From positions 38,583-102,582 of the forward strand of contig JAJDZX010000015.1 of the NCBI GenBank assembly GCA_022824395.1: DNA of 64,000 nucleotides, read 5' to 3'. The notes beneath the pieces were generated by a model. The model worked only from the letters and a program-made list of their open reading frames with translations. It ran no database searches and was not told the DNA's origin. Below, one piece after another: positions 59,098 through 64,000 of this stretch. The DNA comes from Alphaproteobacteria bacterium. Its GTDB lineage: Bacteria; Pseudomonadota; Alphaproteobacteria; TMED109. The translations under genes and the position numbers were made by a program. How positions within the stretch are numbered: the first letter of the stretch is position 1; each line of letters starts with the position of its first letter.

Positions 59098-60450
59098 CTA
59101 CGGTCCCAGCGGATGAATCCGCCCGCGACCGACGCCGTAGTAGCGAAGCCCTGCGTTTCGCATTTCCTGTGCATTCAACGCGTTCCGGAGATCAATGACT
59201 ACGGGTTCGCGCAGGAGGTCTGCGATCCGGTGGGCGGCAAGGCCGCGGAACTCGTTCCATTCTGTGAGCACTACCACTGCGTCGGCGTCGCGGAGCGCCG
59301 CCTCGGCAGAATCCGCCCAGCGCACATGCCGGAACTCCGGGAGCGCACGGGGAGCCGCGCTGCCCGCCGGGTCGTAAGCGGTCACCGATGCGCCCATTTC
59401 GAGCAGTTTCGGAACAATGATCAGACTGGGCGCCTCACGGAGATCATCGGTGTTCGGTTTGAACGTCACCCCGAGGACAGCAATTCGTTTGCCCGCGATG
59501 TCGCCGTCCATCACCTCGCGAACGCGATCCGCCATGGCCGCCTTTCGGGCCTCGTTGACGCGAATAGTGGTTTCGACCAACCGGACGTCGACATCAAGTT
59601 CACGGGCGATCGCGACGAGGGCGTTGGCGTCCTTGGGGAAGCAACTGCCCCCGAAGCCCGGACCGGGGTGCAGGAACCTGGGTCCGATCCGCGGATCCAG
59701 TCCCAGGCCCTGGGCCAGGTCCTGCACATCCGCATCACACCGTTCGCACAGATCGGCCATCTCGTTGATGAACGAGACCTTCATGGCGAGAAAAGAGTTC
59801 GCGGCCAGCTTGATGAGTTCCGCGGTCGCGCGGTCGGTAAACATCATCGGTAGGTTGCGGACATCGAGGGGGGCGTAGAGTTCCCGCAGGACATGCTCCG
59901 CGTGCACGCTCTCGGTTCCACAAATCACGCGGTCCGGGTGCATGAAGTCCTCGATCGCCGATCCTTCCCGGAGGAACTCCGGGTTGGAGGCGACGTCGAA
60001 GTCGCGTCCCGGTACCAGTTCCGGGCGAGTGGCCACGACAATCTGCTCGATCAAAGCGGCCGTTCCGACCGGCACGGTCGACTTGGTCACGATCACGGTC
60101 CGCGACGATACGGGGGACAGTCCTGTAGCAATGTCGCGCGTCGCCTGCTGCACGAAGCTGAGGTCGGCGGCCTGACCGCCACGCCGCGACGGTGTGCCCA
60201 CCGCGATGAACACGGCGTCGGCCTCGCCAATCGCGTCGCTCAGGCGGTCACGAAAGGCCAACCGGCCAGCCGCGGCGTTGCGCTTGACCAGATCCTCGAG
60301 ACCGGGCTCGAAGATGGGGACGCGACCGTCCTGCAATTCGCGAACTCGCTCGCTGTCGGAATCGACGCACGTCACGTTGATCCCGAACTCAGCGAAGCAG
60401 GCACTGGAGACGAGCCCCACGTAGCCCGCACCCACGATCACGATCTGCAT
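59098..60450 (-). CDS. ugd: UDP-glucose 6-dehydrogenase
   Basis: The enzyme oxidises UDP-glucose to UDP-glucuronate with two NAD+, providing precursors for polysaccharides. The 450-residue protein has the N-terminal Rossmann motif VIVGAGYVGLVSSACFAEFG, the catalytic Cys in GFGGSCFPKDANALV, and VLGVTFKPNTDDLREAPSL in the C-terminal domain, all diagnostic. It starts at ATG 60450. Its neighbours do not include other polysaccharide genes. Confidence 0.96.
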   Translation of the reverse strand: MQIVIVGAGYVGLVSSACFAEFGINVTCVDSDSERVRELQDGRVPIFEPGLEDLVKRNAAAGRLAFRDRLSDAIGEADAVFIAVGTPSRRGGQAADLSFVQQATRDIATGLSPVSSRTVIVTKSTVPVGTAALIEQIVVATRPELVPGRDFDVASNPEFLREGSAIEDFMHPDRVICGTESVHAEHVLRELYAPLDVRNLPMMFTDRATAELIKLAANSFLAMKVSFINEMADLCERCDADVQDLAQGLGLDPRIGPRFLHPGPGFGGSCFPKDANALVAIARELDVDVRLVETTIRVNEARKAAMADRVREVMDGDIAGKRIAVLGVTFKPNTDDLREAPSLIIVPKLLEMGASVTAYDPAGSAAPRALPEFRHVRWADSAEAALRDADAVVVLTEWNEFRGLAAHRIADLLREPVVIDLRNALNAQEMRNAGLRYYGVGRGRIHPLGP

Positions 60451-60599
60451 CTGTCGCTCCGGTTGGATTGATCAAGGCATCGCATCGGCATCGCGCCGGC
60501 CGTCTTGCGCTCGGCACGCGATCCACGACGGATCGGTCGAACGGGCGGGGCCACACTAAAGCAGATCCAGATTGCGGTTTCGTGGCACCCGGCTCCGCC

Positions 60600-61115
60600 G
60601 GGGGCAACGAGGCCGGCGCATTCGTGCGGACATACGTTTGCCGGCGGCCGGCCCGATGGGGGAGAGGACGACCGATGCGGCCGCGCACCGGAAGGTTGCC
60701 CGAGCGATGGTGAGCCGAAACGCGGTGCAGGCCGGATCCAGTTGAGGCCGGGCACTGGCCCATGCTTGGCAGCGCTGGGGCTCGTCCGGGCGGTCTTGAT
60801 CAATCGCATGGCCGGTCTTCTTCGTGCGCGTGATCCGGTGCCGGACGAGGATCCGGTGCAGCGCACCGAACCCAACGTGGAAACCCCGCCTGGCCAACGC
60901 CCGCCGCAGCTCCGCGATCGTCAGGTCGGGCTGGTCAGCCAGCTCCCTGCGGATGTGCTCGCGGTGTTGCTCGATCCAGCCCGAATGATGGTCACCGCCC
61001 GGTGCCTCGGGTCCGGAAATGCCCTGCGTGGTTCCCCGCCGGCGGCACCGGTTGACGCCGCCAGCCACCCGGCCAACACACGCATCCGAAGATCCGAAGA
61101 AAGGGTGATCAGAGG
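60600..61115 (-). pseudogene. IS630-family transposase relic, frameshifted
   Basis: Pieces of an IS630-type transposase appear in different minus-strand frames: SSDLRMRVLAGW (about 61094), then PGGDHHSGWIEQHREHIRREL and RRALARRGFHVGFGALHRIL, followed by RHRITRTKKTGHAIDQDRPD (60760-60993). Weaker matches follow (RGRIGRPLPHRAGRR). At least two frame changes and the loss of the C-terminal catalytic DDE region show it is inactive. Limits are approximate; I could not define reliable terminal inverted repeats. Confidence 0.55.
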
Positions 61116-61944
61116 CGAGCGTGCCCGTTTCCCCGGTGCTCCTGCTGCCGCGGGTCCTCCAAGGGATAACGAGAGGACCGGCCGGAGTGCGGTGGCCAAA
61201 CGCGGCAGCAGGAGCTGCGCAAGATTGCGCCAATCTTACCATTAGATTACTTGCTCATGCCTCATCTATGAATTAGTTTCGCTGCGCCTCCCATTGCATG
61301 GAGGCATCTGGCGGCGGCGGGCGGGCGCACCACCGGCTTCCGCCTCTTTTCTCTGCGCGGGCCCGGACGTCCAAGACAAACCATGTCGCCCGGGCCCGCG
61401 CACCCATCCAATGGGGTCTGGAGCACCGCGAACCAAATTCTGCGGAGAAAGTCGTTCAGCCCAGGCACGCACTGCAACAAACCGACCACTCCTTCCGGGT
61501 CTGTCGGCCCAAGACCCGGTGTTCGCCGTGTCGGATATTCCGCTGACGCCTCTCCCCATGGTCAACGTGGCGACGATGCTGATCGGCATGCTGACGAACG
61601 ACGTCAGCGCTTCGCTGCGGTCCGCGCCACTCTTTCCACCCATCTTGAGCAGCGTCTGCCCTGATTCCGGGGACCTTGCTGCGATGCTGGGGTCGATCTC
61701 GGCATGGCCAGCATTGGGCCGCCGACCGCACTGCCGCTGTACCCAGGGACCCGAATCACCGAGACTCCGGACAGCGAGATGACCCGGCCGACCGTGACCC
61801 TGATCGTGTTCGGCGGGCTGCCGCCGCCGCGCATCCCAGCTCCGCATTCCGGAGATTGACCCTTGGCTCCCCGAGCGTCTGCCCGGCCGTCAGACCGGCA
61901 TGCTCCGCTCGGCGGCGGTACCGCCACGAGATCGCCCGGAGCAA
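61116..61944. other. Decayed intergenic stretch, no recognised gene
   Basis: Beyond the transposase relic there is an AT-rich patch (about 61230-61275) and then GC-rich DNA with several open frames on both strands, none resembling a known protein. It looks like accumulated relics next to a degraded mobile element. Confidence 0.4.
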
Positions 61945-64000
61945 CTATCCCTGCTGGTCAAGGATGCTCCGGGAGGCGGGCACCGAGCCGTCCCCGTCCG
62001 CTCCTGCGTCAACTCTCATGAGCAACGGAGGGAGAAGGAAGAAGTCGGCGAGGAGCGCCAGCGCAATGACGAGCGCAGTGAGCTGGCCCATGTCGGAGTT
62101 GAGCTCGAAGCTGGAAAGGCTGATCACGATGAAACCCGCGACCAGCACGAGGGAGGTCGTGAGGAGGGCACTGCCCACGGTACGGAAGGCCATGCGCACC
62201 GCGTCGGGAGCCGGATGGCTTAGCTCGCGCCGCGCGCGCTGATAATTGCTCAGGAAGTGAACAGTATCGTCCACCACGATGCCCAGCGTCATGGCCGTCA
62301 CCATCGACAGGGAAACGCCGACCTGGCCGACCGCCAGTCCCCAGATCCCGAAGCCCAGCGCGCCGGGAACCAGGTTCGGGACGAGGCTCGTGATCCCGAT
62401 CCGTAGCGATCGCAGCGCAAAGACGAGGACGAAGGAGATGCCGATCAGCGCGATGGGGGTGCCGACGAGCATCGCAAGGGCGTTGCGACGACCGAGATTC
62501 GCGAACATCACGGCGGCGCCCGAGCTCCCCGCAGGCACGATGTTGGGCGCGTGGTCCGTGAGCCAATGGAGCGCGCGTCGATCCAGTTCGATTGCCTCAT
62601 TCGACGAAAGCGACCGCGTTGCCACCGTCATTCGGGAGGACGACCTGTCAACGTCAATCAGGTTGTTGAGATCAACACCGAAGGGAAGCGACAACTCATA
62701 AAGGAGGAGGTACTGAGCGGCCAGCTCCCGGCTCGCCGGCAGCCTGTATTCGGCCGGATCGTCGCCGTGCATGCTCATGTTGAGGCGCCGGAACGTGTCG
62801 GTGATCACGCTGACGTGGATCGTTTCGGGCTGGCCCTGGTACCAGTCGGCAAATGCCGCGGCGTCGGCGAGGTAGGCAGGTTCGGTGATCCCTCCCGGCA
62901 TGACCGATGCGAGCGAGTACTCCAACGTGTACATGCCGGTGAGGTTCTTGGCGGTGAATTCCACGTCGCGCCGGAACTCCACGCTCTCGTCGAAATAGTG
63001 GAGGAAGGCGTCGTTCAGCTCGTTCCGCGGTATCGACGCAACGAGCGCAGCCACCACCATTCCGGAACCCCACAGCAATGCGCGGCGCCGGCGAACCACG
63101 AACTCCGCGAGCGCGTTCATCGCGGCAAGGGGCCGCTGCCGGGCGTCGCTTCCCCGAATCGGCAACAACGACAGCAGGGCGGGCAAAAACGTCACGGAGA
63201 GCACGAAGGATGCCCCGACGCCAAACGCGACGAACGTGCCGAGATCGTGGAACGGCGGCACTTCAGAGAAGTGCAGACTCAGGAAGCCCAGCGCGGTGGT
63301 CGGGCTCGCAAGGGCGATGGGCTCGAGGTTCACCCGCACAGCTTCGATGATTGCACCCTGCCTGCGCTCTCTAGATCGCGGACGCTGGTATGCGGCACCG
63401 TCGTCGCGCGCTAGAGGTGGGCCTGGTGCGTCGCCTCCCAGCTGCTGGGCGAGGGTCGAGAAAATGTGAACGCAACTGGCGATGGCGACCGTGAGCACGA
63501 CGATTGGCGCGACCGCGGAAGGCGACGTCATCGGGAGCCCTGCCCAACCGCCGAGCCCCATGGCTGTCATGACCGACAGCACCACGACGAGCATGATCGC
63601 GAATGTTCCGCTGAAGCTCCGGGTAAGGAACACAAGCATCAGCATCATTGCCCCGAAACTCAGCGGGAGCAGGATCTTGAGATCACGCTGCGACACTTTC
63701 ATGAACGCCTGATTGAAGATCACGTGACCGGTCACCCGTACGTCGAGGCCCGGAAACCGCTCTTCGGCCTCACGCGCGAGGCTGTGGCGAATTCATCGAC
63801 GCGTGCCCCTTCGCGCAACTCGTCTTCACCCGGTAGCTGGACGGAGATTGCGCCAGGCGAAGTCCTGGAGAGGAGGATGCGATGAACTGAAACCTCTCGT
63901 AGCGATCCAGCGGGTTCGACTCCCGCCCGGCAAAGGCGCAGCCAGCCAGCCGGAAGCGAGTCTTGCATGGCGTGCGGCAACGCCCGTCGTGAAGCGTAGA
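61945..64000 (-). pseudogene. MMPL/RND-superfamily exporter gene with frameshift (5' end outside window)
   Basis: The main frame (61945-63735, about 596 residues) has two sets of transmembrane helices with RND/MMPL features: LKILLPLSFGAMMLMLVFLTR, GLGGWAGLPMTSPSAVAP, LASPTTALGFLSLHFSE and, in the second half, SLSMVTAMTLGIVVDDTVHFLSNY. Upstream, the protein continues in another frame (ISVQLPGEDELREGARVDEFATA) and rejoins as LAREAEERFPGLDVRVTGH near 63780, so one base appears lost there. The frame stays open to the window edge. Either the gene is broken or the assembly has an error. Such exporters move lipids, hopanoids or hydrophobic compounds using the proton gradient. Confidence 0.75.
63910..63926 (+). 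other. tRNA T-arm-like hairpin
   Basis: GCGGG-TTCGACT-CCCGC forms a 5-bp stem with a 7-nt TTCGAxT loop, exactly the shape of a tRNA T-arm, followed by CCGGCAA where an acceptor 3' strand would be. No matching anticodon arm or 5' acceptor strand lies upstream, so it is at most a tRNA 3' fragment, such as an integration-site remnant. Confidence 0.25.

Noticed and set aside
60556..61242. Intact 228-residue protein gene
   Set aside because: Only the middle third resembles IS630 transposase; the flanks match the same family in other frames, so this is a relic rather than a gene.

Overview
The window is GC-rich, gene-dense chromosomal DNA from a Gram-negative bacterium, most likely an alphaproteobacterium. 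Supporting this are an ALAS-type hemA (9427-10638), the ubiA / rsmE-like / gshA order (18411-21504), the enoyl-CoA hydratase / CoA-binding protein / metY string (10687-13290), a DUF4170 protein, an ScfR-type regulator divergent from aceA, an outer-membrane TonB receptor end and a tolQRAB cluster. I recognise no rRNA, complete tRNA, CRISPR array or prophage.

Layout. 1-685 is the tail of a TonB-dependent receptor. 927-8178 (minus strand) is a compact haem operon, transcribed hemC-hemD-hemB-hemE-chdC-hemH followed by a flavin amine-oxidase-like gene. The last three genes are joined by 4-nt GTGA and ATGA overlaps. ChdC and an actinobacterial-style ferrochelatase imply the coproporphyrin-dependent route to haem, which is not the route expected in Alphaproteobacteria. 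hemA (ALAS) lies just outside on the other strand. 10687-21504 holds methionine, CoA, glycosyltransferase, radical-SAM, ubiquinone and glutathione genes. 21818-27851 is gltBD. 28029-31136 holds an alpha/beta hydrolase, a HEPN/nucleotidyltransferase pair whose nucleotidyltransferase carries a ribbon-helix-helix-like N-terminus, and an SDR. 31355-34527 is a TAXI-type TRAP transporter.

34824-44279 is an acyl-CoA ligase plus a complete Liv-type ABC transporter (livG-H-M-K-F), followed by a NosR/NirI-like membrane flavo-iron-sulfur protein whose leader is a diverged copy of the livF 3' end. 44488-51389 is the conserved yebC-ruvCAB-ybgC-tolQRAB run, but pal is not found after tolB. 51869-60450 holds an amidase, DUF4170, isocitrate lyase (aceA), its divergent ScfR-type regulator, malate synthase G and UDP-glucose dehydrogenase: both glyoxylate-bypass enzymes flank the regulator. 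60451-61944 is decayed DNA with an IS630 transposase relic. The window ends in a frameshifted MMPL/RND exporter gene (61945-64000).

Functionally, the haem operon starts from the product of HemB's substrate supply (ALAS) and ends in haem. gltBD, gshA and metY cover nitrogen and sulfur assimilation. aceA/glcB with the acyl-CoA ligase, enoyl-CoA hydratase and Liv/TRAP transporters suggest growth on organic or fatty acids. All functions are inferred from sequence features recognised by eye; no database search was run.
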